A DNA stretch of 64,000 nt. Source: Shewanella polaris (GTDB lineage Bacteria; Pseudomonadota; Gammaproteobacteria; Enterobacterales; Shewanellaceae). Below, piece by piece: positions 9,334 through 18,008 of the stretch; positions within the stretch are counted from its first letter, which is position 1; each line of letters starts with the position of its first letter. Where the stretch lies: contig NZ_CP041036.1 in NCBI RefSeq assembly GCF_006385555.1, positions 4,092,001 through 4,156,000 on the forward strand, in the 5' to 3' direction. The notes under the pieces were generated by a model. It was not told the origin of the DNA. It made no database searches and worked only from the letters and a program-made list of their open reading frames with translations. The translations under genes were made by a program, and so were the position numbers.

Positions 9334-11046
9334 ATGAGAACTCTCATATCAATACTCGTTGCAAATGCACTCTTTATGAGTGGTGCTAGCCTAGCGGCAG
9401 ACACTGATGCACAAAAGATTGCCGATCTAAAACAACAACTCGCGACTATTAACGAAGATCTTGATGATTTAAATTCGCGAGTTGACAAAACCGAGCGTCA
9501 CACTGCGTTAGACAGAATATCCATTACTGGTGATTTTAGAACCAAAGCACATTCATTACATTACCAAAATGTCACTTGGAACCCGGCCATGAATGTCAAT
9601 TTTACTGACTTCGCTACAAAAGCCATGTCAGGTGTATTTGGTGACCCGAGTAGTTCTACCTCGTTATTAGGCCAAATGATGATGGCCAACCCTGATCTAG
9701 CCACCGCATTTCAAAGCGGCCAGCTACAGGGCGTGATGCCAATGGTGTTAGGTCAAAAAACTCAACAAGATATTGATAATGATATTTTTTACACCACTCG
9801 ATTACGCCTAAATATTGATGCAAAAGTATGGGACAACGTCAGCTTTGCCGGACGCTTAACCATGTTTAAGAGCTGGGGAGACTCTACTGGAGTTAAAGTA
9901 TTTGATTCATGGAACTCATTCACAATGGACGGCACAAGTAGTGGCAGCACCAGTGGTGATGAGTTAAAAGTAGAGCGTGCCTATTTTAACTGGAAAGACA
10001 TTAACGGCAGCGGCACTTACCTTTCTATCGGACGTCGCCCTTCAACATATGGTCCACCAAGTCATTATCGTGAAAATGAGCTACGAGGCGGCACACCATC
10101 AGGTCACTTAGTCAATTTCAACTTCGACGGTTTAACCCTAGGTTACAATTTGGGTGATATCACGGGTATTGAAGGCCAAACGGTACGCTTCTGCTATGGT
10201 CAAGGCTTTGAATCTCAATACGGAAATGGCGAATTGTTCGGTGACATTATCACCAAAGACACTCACCTAGGCGGGTTTAATATCGACGTCATCAATGACG
10301 GTAACCACTTCCTACAATTAACTTTGTTCGGTGCTAAAGATGTTAATGATGGCTTTACAGGCACCATGGCATTCCCTACTCAACTCGCGAGTATCTTTGC
10401 CCCAACAATGTATCAAGACATGCAAAAGTTTGAAAACTTTAACTTCGTTACTCGTGTACAACCAAGTGGTGTAATTGGTGATATGTACTTAGGTGGATTA
10501 GGTTATGCCTATGAAACTGATGACGATTTAAAAATGTTTGCTTCACTTGGTTGGACTCGTGCTGAACCTAGCGGTAATGCAGGTTTGTTCGGTGGTATGT
10601 TAAGCGATGCAGTATTTGAAGCAGAGTTGAATAGCACTGCTACTGAAATCATTATGGTGCCAAAAGAAACAGTTGATAATGACACTAAAAATGGTTACGG
10701 CGTGTATATGGGTATACAAGTACCTGCTCCATACGGAAAATTCGGCTTGGAATATAACTACGGTTCAAAATACTGGAGTCCTTTCACCCAAGCGCAAGAC
10801 GACCCTATTGGCAGTAAGTTAGCTACTCGCGGTCATGTTGCCGAAGCGTATTATATCTTTGATATCAATCCTAAGATGTTCATCAAGTTAGCAGGTTTGT
10901 ATTACGACTACGAATATACCGGAAGTGGCTCACCAGTAGGTGCACCACAGAAAGTTGATGATGTAATTGCCGGTACTGCATACTCAATGTTACCAGTGAT
11001 CGACACAGCCTATGACGTCAATGCATCAATAACAGTTAACTTCTAA
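9334..11046 (+). CDS. DUF3373-type outer-membrane beta-barrel protein
   Basis: The 570-residue protein has a signal peptide (after SLAA-D). It then has a short coiled coil (KIADLKQQLATINEDLDDLNSRVDKTE), and a long body of alternating aromatic beta-strands ending in the outer-membrane-type terminus SITVNF. DUF3373 proteins accompany octaheme cytochromes in Shewanella. The role may be structural or a pore, but it is not established. The frame could start at 9310, but GGGGGAG lies before the ATG at 9334, which begins a proper signal sequence. Confidence 0.8.
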   Translation: MRTLISILVANALFMSGASLAADTDAQKIADLKQQLATINEDLDDLNSRVDKTERHTALDRISITGDFRTKAHSLHYQNVTWNPAMNVNFTDFATKAMSGVFGDPSSSTSLLGQMMMANPDLATAFQSGQLQGVMPMVLGQKTQQDIDNDIFYTTRLRLNIDAKVWDNVSFAGRLTMFKSWGDSTGVKVFDSWNSFTMDGTSSGSTSGDELKVERAYFNWKDINGSGTYLSIGRRPSTYGPPSHYRENELRGGTPSGHLVNFNFDGLTLGYNLGDITGIEGQTVRFCYGQGFESQYGNGELFGDIITKDTHLGGFNIDVINDGNHFLQLTLFGAKDVNDGFTGTMAFPTQLASIFAPTMYQDMQKFENFNFVTRVQPSGVIGDMYLGGLGYAYETDDDLKMFASLGWTRAEPSGNAGLFGGMLSDAVFEAELNSTATEIIMVPKETVDNDTKNGYGVYMGIQVPAPYGKFGLEYNYGSKYWSPFTQAQDDPIGSKLATRGHVAEAYYIFDINPKMFIKLAGLYYDYEYTGSGSPVGAPQKVDDVIAGTAYSMLPVIDTAYDVNASITVNF

Positions 11047-11102
11047 CTTGAACTTCTAATTTAGTGCCCCTGAGTGCAAGCTCAGGGGTGAGGATAATTA
11101 TC

Positions 11103-12497
11103 ATGAAAATATCATCAGCACTGGCTGTATTATTGATATTAAGCAGTAGCGCACAGGCTGCCTTTAACCACAAAGAGGCGTTGCCAGGGCCTTTTGCTAA
11201 TGGCCCTGAAGTGACGACACAATGCTTAACATGCCACAAGGAACATGCCGAAGAGTTTATGAAATCTTCACACTGGACTTGGGAATTAGAGCAAAAATTA
11301 CCTGGCCGCACAGTTATGCGCGGTAAAAAGAACAGTATCAATAACTTTTGTGTTGCAATAGCGGGTAACGAACCACGTTGTACTAGTTGCCATGCAGGTT
11401 ATGGCTGGAAAGATTCTACATTTGATTTTAAAGACATGACCAAAGTGGATTGCTTAGTCTGCCACGACACAACAGGAACTTACATTAAAGATCCTGTTGC
11501 TGCGGGCGAAGTATTTGCCACAGTCAACTTAGCCAACGTAGCACAGAATGTGGGTACTCCCGTACGTGATAACTGTGGTACTTGCCACTTTTATGGTGGC
11601 GGTGGTGATGCAGTTAAACATGGCGACTTAGACTCATCAATGTCTTATCCAGACAAAGCTACCGATGTCCATATGGACGCAGACGGTAATGACTTCCAGT
11701 GCCAAACGTGTCATGTCACCGAAAATCACCAGATTACTGGTAATGCGATGGGCGTATCACCTGGAGGAGAAAACAATATTGGTTGTGAAAACTGCCATGA
11801 CGCAGCACCTCACAAAAATAAAACGCTCAATACACACTCACAAACAGTAGCGTGCCAAACTTGTCACATACCAACATTTTCTAAAGTTGAACCAACAAAA
11901 ATGCGTTGGGATTGGTCACAAGCCGGACAAGATCTACCTGACACGACAGATAAATACGGCAAGCACACTTTCAATAAAAAGAAAGGTAGCTTTATTTGGG
12001 AAAAAGACGTTATACCACAATACACTTGGTTTAATGGCCGCGCCGATGCTTACATGCCTGGCGACAAAATGGACCCGACTAAAGTGCTTAAACTTGCCTT
12101 CCCACTCGGAGATATTCGCGACCCTAAAGCTAAGATTTATCCTTTTAAAGTGCATACAGGTAAGCAAATCTATGACACCGAACTCAATATCTTACTAACA
12201 CCTAAAGTTTATGGTGAAGGTGGTTACTGGACTGAATTTGATTGGGACTTAGCAGCCAAATTGGGAATGGAAGCTAACCCAACCATGGTAGAAAAAGGAC
12301 TCAAATACAGTGGTAAGCATGGTTTTGTTGAAACTGAGATGTGGTGGCGTATCAACCACATGGTGTCACCAAAAGACAAGGCGTTACAGTGTAATGACTG
12401 CCACAATAAAGGTGAGCGTTTAGACTGGAAAGCCCTAGGTTATGACGGTGATCCAATGAAAAATCGCAAAGGTGTTAAACACACTAAAGCTAAATAA
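11103..12497 (+). CDS. Octaheme cytochrome c, tetrathionate-reductase type (Otr)
   Basis: The 464-residue periplasmic protein has a signal peptide ending at SAQA and eight CXXCH motifs: CLTCH, CTSCH, CLVCH, CGTCH, CQTCH, CENCH, CQTCH and CNDCH. The spacing, with seven in the first two thirds and one close to the C-terminus, matches the Shewanella octaheme tetrathionate reductase. That enzyme also reduces nitrite and hydroxylamine in vitro; the in vivo substrate is not settled. The ATG at 11103 follows GAGGATAATT. The last gene of a three-gene cluster, it ends at a strong terminator. Confidence 0.9.
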   Translation: MKISSALAVLLILSSSAQAAFNHKEALPGPFANGPEVTTQCLTCHKEHAEEFMKSSHWTWELEQKLPGRTVMRGKKNSINNFCVAIAGNEPRCTSCHAGYGWKDSTFDFKDMTKVDCLVCHDTTGTYIKDPVAAGEVFATVNLANVAQNVGTPVRDNCGTCHFYGGGGDAVKHGDLDSSMSYPDKATDVHMDADGNDFQCQTCHVTENHQITGNAMGVSPGGENNIGCENCHDAAPHKNKTLNTHSQTVACQTCHIPTFSKVEPTKMRWDWSQAGQDLPDTTDKYGKHTFNKKKGSFIWEKDVIPQYTWFNGRADAYMPGDKMDPTKVLKLAFPLGDIRDPKAKIYPFKVHTGKQIYDTELNILLTPKVYGEGGYWTEFDWDLAAKLGMEANPTMVEKGLKYSGKHGFVETEMWWRINHMVSPKDKALQCNDCHNKGERLDWKALGYDGDPMKNRKGVKHTKAK

Positions 12498-12540
12498 CAA
12501 TGCTATAAGCAACTAGTGTAAACGACTAGCGTAAAACAAA

Positions 12541-12578
12541 AAAACCGCCATCAACTTTTACGATGGCGGTTTTTTATT
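12541..12578 (+). terminator. Terminator of the octaheme operon
   Basis: AAAACCGCCATC pairs with GATGGCGGTTTT, followed by a T-run, 44 bases after the stop. It can also act for the convergent pseudouridine synthase. Confidence 0.9.
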
Positions 12579-12612
12579 AACTAAATGTTCTGAATTCGGG
12601 ATAAATAACAAA

Positions 12613-13578
12613 CTAAAAATTTAACCCCTGGCATTGAAAATCTTGCGAAATACCACTAATAGGGTCGGTAAAACGTAATCGTTTAGCCAATAGCTGTAAT
12701 GGCTTATCAAAATTATCCGGCCCTTTAGGCTGTAAAACTGGATAAAATCGGTCATGTAAAATCGGCATACCTAAACTTTGCATATGCACTCTTAATTGAT
12801 GAGTTTTACCCGTAATCGGGCTTAACTCAAACAAACCAAAGCCGTCTTTTACCGCCACTAAACTGATTTCTGAATGGCTATTGGCCTCACCTTCAACTAC
12901 CTGCATAGTAAAGCTGGGATTTGCTGCAACAATCCGATTTTTAACCGTCCAATGCACTGGCAGTATCACTGTGTTATCCGCTAATTGAGCCAACAACTGC
13001 GGCGTTAATGTAGCAATAGCCTGATAATCCTTGGTGATCTTGTCATCTAAAAAAAGCTGATGATAGGCATGCCTAGTTTGCGGGTTTAATGTCATTAACA
13101 TTACCCCAGCAGTATCTTTGTCGAGCCGATGGGCTGGTGCAACGGTATCAATTTGAGTTGCGATACGTAATCGATGCACTAAGCATTCATTAACATAATT
13201 ACCACCAGGGGTTACAGGTAAAAAATGCGGTTTATAAACAACAATGGTGTCATTGTCTTGATATAACACTTGCTCAGCAAACGGTACTTTCGTTTCGGCC
13301 AGCACTTCACGATAATAATATACCCGCGCAGTGGCTTGATAGATGCTGTCTGCAGTAATTAACTCACCATTTTGCCAATGCACCTTGCCAGCTTCAATCC
13401 GTTGCAACCAAACACTGGCATCAATTTGCTTAAAATGCTCTATCAAAAATTCAAGTACCGTGTGGTATTGCTTACCCGCTAACTCACTCACGCGCGGCAA
13501 CACGACATACGATGGTTGCGCTGCAATAGCGGTAGTTGAAGACAATGATTGATCGTGCGGATTTGATAAATTCGGCAT
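12613..13578 (-). CDS. RluA-family RNA pseudouridine synthase
   Basis: The 321-residue protein (start uncertain) carries the catalytic motif HRLDKDTAGVML, whose aspartate attacks uridine, then KDYQAIATL and the C-terminal ITGKTHQLRVHMQSLGMPILHD typical of RluA/TruC enzymes. The target RNA cannot be assigned. The frame is open to 13620 (a GTG), but neither start has a good ribosome binding site; MPNLSNPHD at 13578 gives a more usual N-terminus. Confidence 0.85.
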   Translation of the reverse strand: MPNLSNPHDQSLSSTTAIAAQPSYVVLPRVSELAGKQYHTVLEFLIEHFKQIDASVWLQRIEAGKVHWQNGELITADSIYQATARVYYYREVLAETKVPFAEQVLYQDNDTIVVYKPHFLPVTPGGNYVNECLVHRLRIATQIDTVAPAHRLDKDTAGVMLMTLNPQTRHAYHQLFLDDKITKDYQAIATLTPQLLAQLADNTVILPVHWTVKNRIVAANPSFTMQVVEGEANSHSEISLVAVKDGFGLFELSPITGKTHQLRVHMQSLGMPILHDRFYPVLQPKGPDNFDKPLQLLAKRLRFTDPISGISQDFQCQGLNF

Positions 13579-13693
13579 AAAAGGGCTATTAAGGAAATGA
13601 GATGCAAAAAACAATAGCACTATGTTATCAGGCTAGCCTATAAATGTATCTGCATTAGCGTGTATCGGTAGGTAGCATTCTTTATAAAAAAAC

Positions 13694-14272
13694 CTACACA
13701 TCCACATAGGATTTAAGTAAGTGCAACACAAAATCCATGGTTTTATGACAGTTAGGTTGTTCAACTAGAATCAGCTTATCACGATTATACATAGGTAAAA
13801 CCTCTAACCAACGTTGGCTGACCCACGCAGCATCTTCTAAATGAGTTTGTGAATATAACTCCAGTAAATTAGGATTCACTTGATAAAATTGCTCCAGTGC
13901 GGCGCTAATTATTTCAAACTCACCCACTATGGGTTCTTGGGTCCAATTAGGACAAGGTAGTGCGCGAGCTATCCAGCAACCATTACGTTTTTTTGCCGCC
14001 GATAAGATTTTAAGGCGTTGTGACCCTTCGATAATAATACTTAAACAACCGTTATCTAACTGATTAAAATCAATGATATTGCATTGAGTCGCCGCAATAT
14101 AACAAGGTAAATCACTATTCACTTTTAAAGGGGCAAATGCTAACTCATAGTAACCTTTTAGCACATCGGCAACCACGCACAAATCACTGGGAGTCACGAC
14201 ACTAATTTCAAGTCGTCCACCCGGTAATAGCACTGCATCTTGAATAAATAATGCCACTTCTTTTGTTCGCAT
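13694..14272 (-). CDS. LON substrate-binding-domain-like protein
   Basis: The 192-residue protein begins EVALFIQDAVLLPGGRLEISVVTPSD and has IIEGSQRLKIL, the pattern of the N-terminal LON/PUA-like domain, without any ATPase or protease part. Family members are stand-alone domains of unclear function. GGAG is positioned before ATG 14272, so the longer frame to 14290 is not used. A gap of 115 bases separates it from the pseudouridine synthase on the same strand. Confidence 0.75.
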   Translation of the reverse strand: MRTKEVALFIQDAVLLPGGRLEISVVTPSDLCVVADVLKGYYELAFAPLKVNSDLPCYIAATQCNIIDFNQLDNGCLSIIIEGSQRLKILSAAKKRNGCWIARALPCPNWTQEPIVGEFEIISAALEQFYQVNPNLLELYSQTHLEDAAWVSQRWLEVLPMYNRDKLILVEQPNCHKTMDFVLHLLKSYVDV

Positions 14273-14516
14273 AACAGCCTCCGACACCAAAGGTGAAGTT
14301 ACTGAGCTAAAGTCAAATCAATAAAACAAGTGTAGCAGTGGTTAATAATTCAACAACTTGAGAAAATGTAAATAACACAGATTGCCGACATCACCACTGC
14401 TTACACTAGATACTGTTTACACTAGGGCCTGTTTACACTAGGTTCTATTTAATAGACCTTATTTTATACGACTACATTTCAAAAAAGAGCAAAAAACATA
14501 CAATTACTACGCTAAT

Positions 14517-15572
14517 TTATAAACGTTCAATACGGTCCATTATCGTGCCAGAAGCGACAATATTGGCAAATTCGTCGGCTAATACTTGGCTTTGTTGTAC
14601 ACTTTGCTGCCAATAAGCAATCCGGCTTTCGGTATCTAAATGCTTAAAGTCTTCACGATCAGGAATTTTACCAAAGGGTAAGCTGGCAATAAATTGCTTA
14701 CTCGGCGCTAAAATTAATCCATTGTGGTAATTGGCTTTCGCTTTACGCCACAACAAGGATTTATCGAACCAGCCAGGGCTCATATAAGGATAAAAGTGCG
14801 GATATAAACTTAGCCCAGTTGCTGCAGGTAATGGCATATCAAAATGATAATCGGTTATTCCCCCATCGTAATATTGACCTTTGGGCGATCCTTGCAGATC
14901 ATTAACTGGGTCGAGCAATAACGGGATCGATCCGCTAGCCAATAAACCATGGCGGATATTGTCTTGGGTCAACTTAACCTGTTTAGTGGGTAAATCTTTC
15001 AATCGCCTAAAAGGTGACGCATCGTCTTTATGACTTAATATCACCCGCTCAAAATGCCAGCCTAAACTTTTACGGTTTACCACATTGCTTATCGCCGCCA
15101 TCGACAAGCCCATCATTAAAGCAAACTTGGCATGAATGCGATTTAAATGGCGAGCACGACAAGCCACCATATGATGACGAATTAATGGGTTAGCAATAAT
15201 ATCCGCACCTTGTTGCTCACCTAAAATACCATCCACAATTTGCAATACTTGGGCACTAACCTGCTCTCGGGAAGGCTTTTTATCGTAGCGCTGATGAATA
15301 TAAAAATGCTCTAACCTTGCATAAGCCGCGAGTGGATCTTGTTGCGCCATACAGGCCAAACGCCACGCACCCGATGATGCACCCATGGTATAGAGTGGGT
15401 CTTCGCGTCCCTGAAAAAATTCACTGAATAAATACTTATCTAAGCCTGCGATGGCCAGCCACTTAGGGCCACCAGAGGCCGCAAAAATTTGCGTAAATAA
15501 TGATTGGTCTAAGCCATTCGCTTCGAGTTGTTCGTAAGCTGTTGGTCCAGCAAGTAAACGTAATGCAGGCAA
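14517..15572 (-). CDS. Patatin-like phospholipase
   Basis: The 351-residue protein has the oxyanion-type glycine turn ASGGPKWLAIAGLD near residue 32, the nucleophile elbow GASSG near residue 64, and DGGITDYHFD near residue 217 carrying the catalytic aspartate (DG-G). No signal peptide is seen, so it is probably cytoplasmic or injected. Lipid acyl hydrolysis is expected; the physiological role is unknown. It is a single gene read opposite to its right-hand neighbour. Confidence 0.8.
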   Translation of the reverse strand: MPALRLLAGPTAYEQLEANGLDQSLFTQIFAASGGPKWLAIAGLDKYLFSEFFQGREDPLYTMGASSGAWRLACMAQQDPLAAYARLEHFYIHQRYDKKPSREQVSAQVLQIVDGILGEQQGADIIANPLIRHHMVACRARHLNRIHAKFALMMGLSMAAISNVVNRKSLGWHFERVILSHKDDASPFRRLKDLPTKQVKLTQDNIRHGLLASGSIPLLLDPVNDLQGSPKGQYYDGGITDYHFDMPLPAATGLSLYPHFYPYMSPGWFDKSLLWRKAKANYHNGLILAPSKQFIASLPFGKIPDREDFKHLDTESRIAYWQQSVQQSQVLADEFANIVASGTIMDRIERL

Positions 15573-15677
15573 TGTACAATCCTTATTATATTTGTAATGC
15601 TGTTATCTTGGTAAAACGGTATGCTTTAGGGTTAATACGCTAGCATGCTTTTATGATTTTTATCTTACGGAATTTTT

Positions 15678-16139
15678 ATGATTGTTGATACTCTTGCAAA
15701 TCGTCACTTATACACTCAACTGAGCCCGAGACTAGCCAAAGCTCTAGCCCATCTCGCGAGCACAGACTTTAGCCAGCTTGAAGTCGGAAGTTACTCACTT
15801 GAAGGTAAAGATATTTTCGTTATCGTTAATGATTATGAGACTAAACCTAAAGAAATAGAGCCATTCGAAGTGCATCAACAATATATTGATGTGCAATATG
15901 TGGTGAGTGGCGAAGAAGAGTTTGGCTATCTGCCCTTAGCTAATCAAACGCCTTCTAAGCCCTATTTTGACAAGCATGACTATGCAGAATACGACTATGA
16001 ATCTAACCGGCATGATGCGGCGTTTATTCCTCTAAAAGCGGGCATGTTTGCTTTATTTTTTCCTGGTGACATCCATATGCCGGGCACTAGTGCTAAAACT
16101 CAGCAAGTTCGTAAAGTGGTGATAAAAGTACGGGTATAG
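15678..16139 (+). CDS. YhcH/YjgK/YiaL family protein (cupin-like sugar-processing protein)
   Basis: The 153-residue protein matches the DUF386 family. It has EVHQQYIDVQYVVSGEEEFGY, where the His and Glu residues bind a metal, and LFFPGDIHMPG near the end. Family members include an anomerase for N-acetylneuraminate and the EbgC beta-galactosidase subunit. No sugar-catabolic gene is nearby, so the substrate is unknown. Confidence 0.85.
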   Translation: MIVDTLANRHLYTQLSPRLAKALAHLASTDFSQLEVGSYSLEGKDIFVIVNDYETKPKEIEPFEVHQQYIDVQYVVSGEEEFGYLPLANQTPSKPYFDKHDYAEYDYESNRHDAAFIPLKAGMFALFFPGDIHMPGTSAKTQQVRKVVIKVRV

Positions 16140-16416
16140 CGATGCCATTTTAATCAATGACAAATATTCAGTACTAAGGCTAAACCACTAGCAATAAGTC
16201 ATTAACAATATTCATGAGCAATAAAATCGCTATTTGAATGAAACCTACTAAAGTTAATTCGAGCACGGTATTCAAGCACAATAAACACCTATACAGAGCT
16301 ATTAGCACTTAAGATAGAGCGTTTAAGATGGACTCAATAGACTACTGAATAGATAATTCAATAGCGTTGTAGCCCCCAAGCTAAAGACAAATATACACTT
16401 ACCCTGTGTAAAATAG
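16140..16416. other. Intergenic region ending in a strong terminator
   Basis: No ORF is supported. The distance of 280 bases between the YhcH-like stop and the terminator leaves room for a small RNA, but no promoter was identified with confidence. Confidence 0.35.
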
Positions 16417-16452
16417 AAAAAGCCCCGAGACTCTCCGCTCGGGGCTTTTTTT
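16417..16452 (+). terminator. Strong rho-independent terminator
   Basis: AAAAAGCCCCGAG pairs with CTCGGGGCTTTTTTT around an 8-base loop. It lies 278 bases after the YhcH-like gene, an unusual distance. Confidence 0.9.
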
Positions 16453-16581
16453 GTCAATTACAGACACATATCATCATTGATAACACTCATATGGTAAGTT
16501 GAACCTTTGAAGTGGTATTTTTTAATGCGATGAAGATCAATCCTTGTTAAAATCAGGGCAACTTTATAGGAGAGTCTTTCA

Positions 16582-17505
16582 ATGGCAATGTATGTAGTGG
16601 GTCACAAGATCCCTGATTCAGATTCAATTTGTGGTGCTATAGCATTAGCATATTTAAAAAACCAAATCGGTGAGCCAGCAATAGCGGCCCGTTTAGGCGA
16701 ATTATCACCAGAAACCGCATTTATTTTAGAGAAATTTGGTTTTGAAGCGCCAGAATACAAAACCAGTTACGCGGGTGAAGAAGTCTATATTGTTGACCAT
16801 TCAGAAATTACTCAAGCGCCAGATGATATCGCTCAAGCAACTATCGTGGGCATTGTTGACCACCATAAACTAGGCGATTTAACCACTTCTACTCCGCTAG
16901 AATGTTGGATCCGTCCAGTAGGTTGCAGTAACACAGTCATCAAAATGATGTACGATTTTTACCAAGTAAAAATCCCTGCGAACATCGCTGGTATCATGAT
17001 GTGTGCCATTTTAAGTGATACCGTTATTTTCAAATCACCCACCTGCACCACAGCTGACATTCGCTGTGTTGAAGCCTTAGCTAAAATTGCTGGTATTGAA
17101 GACTTTAAAGCACTTGGTATGGAGATGTTTAAAGTAAAATCAGCAGTTGAAGGCACGCCTGCGCGTGACCTAGTAATGCGTGACTTTAAAGACTTCAACA
17201 TGAACGGAAACTTAGTCGGTATTGGCCAATTAGAAGTTATCGATTTGTCTGTATTTGACGATATCAAAGCTGACTTAGAAGCAGATATTGCTAAATTAAA
17301 AGTCGAAGGTCATCGCCACAGCGTATTATTACTGCTAACCGACATCATGAAAGAAGGTTCAGAAATGTTAGTGGTTTCTGATTTACCAGACTTGACTGAG
17401 CGTGCTTATGGTAAACCTACCGTCAACGGTCGTGTTTGGCTAGACGGCGTACTAAGCCGTAAAAAACAAGTGGTGCCAGCACTACAAGATGTGTTTGCAA
17501 AGTAA
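16582..17505 (+). CDS. ppaC: Manganese-dependent inorganic pyrophosphatase
   Basis: The 307-residue cytoplasmic family II pyrophosphatase has the DHH-phosphoesterase motifs VVGHKIPDSDSICGAIAL (first metal ligands), IVDHSE, and VDHHKLGD, plus a C-terminal DHHA2 domain with the substrate-binding SRKKQ. It hydrolyses pyrophosphate to drive biosynthesis. AGGAG is placed 9 bases before the ATG. The gene is followed by its own terminator. Confidence 0.95.
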   Translation: MAMYVVGHKIPDSDSICGAIALAYLKNQIGEPAIAARLGELSPETAFILEKFGFEAPEYKTSYAGEEVYIVDHSEITQAPDDIAQATIVGIVDHHKLGDLTTSTPLECWIRPVGCSNTVIKMMYDFYQVKIPANIAGIMMCAILSDTVIFKSPTCTTADIRCVEALAKIAGIEDFKALGMEMFKVKSAVEGTPARDLVMRDFKDFNMNGNLVGIGQLEVIDLSVFDDIKADLEADIAKLKVEGHRHSVLLLLTDIMKEGSEMLVVSDLPDLTERAYGKPTVNGRVWLDGVLSRKKQVVPALQDVFAK

Positions 17506-17531
17506 ATCGTTGTGAACGTCTTGAAAAAAAG

Positions 17532-17562
17532 AAAAAGCTGAATCAATTGATTCAGCTTTTTT
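17532..17562. terminator. Terminator between ppaC and the DUF1850 gene
   Basis: The perfect hairpin AAAAAGCTGAATC / GATTCAGCTTTTT has T-runs on both strands and serves two convergent units. Confidence 0.9.
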
Positions 17563-17603
17563 ATGCTCTAATGCCAATCATTAATCTGTCTCATTACCGT
17601 TCA

Positions 17604-18008
17604 TTATTCAGGTATATCACAACCCCATAGCTCTATTGATGGTTGCTTTGCCGTTGGCTCGCCAATCCAATAACTCATTGGATGACACTGTTGCTCGGTC
17701 TGAGTCGATGACACACATAACTGATAATCGCCTGCTTCTGGGGTGCGACCTAACTTTAGTATTGGCAACACGGGTAAATGCGGTTTGTAATGCCAGCTGC
17801 CGTCTTTTAACACCGCATCGGCAGGAATTTCCATCCCGGCACCACTGCCTTTAACCCTTGCTTGCTCTAAAATAAACCCCTCATTAATTAAGCGATAATC
17901 TTCCGCCCAACGAATTTTTTCAATAGTATGAGTCCACGACAATGTCATTTGCTCTGCAGGCACTTGAGCCCATATTGAACCTGCTAGCCCTAGGCATAAA
18001 CCTAACAT
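17604..18008 (-). CDS. DUF1850 protein of a TRAP transporter cluster
   Basis: The 134-residue secreted protein has a signal peptide-like start. The core MTLSWTHTIEKIRWAEDYRL is the DUF1850 signature (a beta-rich domain beginning with a conserved HS/HT motif and W-E-D-Y). Such proteins are encoded beside fused TRAP permeases. The start overlaps the permease stop, so translation is coupled. The function of the domain is unknown. Confidence 0.8.
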   Translation of the reverse strand: MLGLCLGLAGSIWAQVPAEQMTLSWTHTIEKIRWAEDYRLINEGFILEQARVKGSGAGMEIPADAVLKDGSWHYKPHLPVLPILKLGRTPEAGDYQLCVSSTQTEQQCHPMSYWIGEPTAKQPSIELWGCDIPE

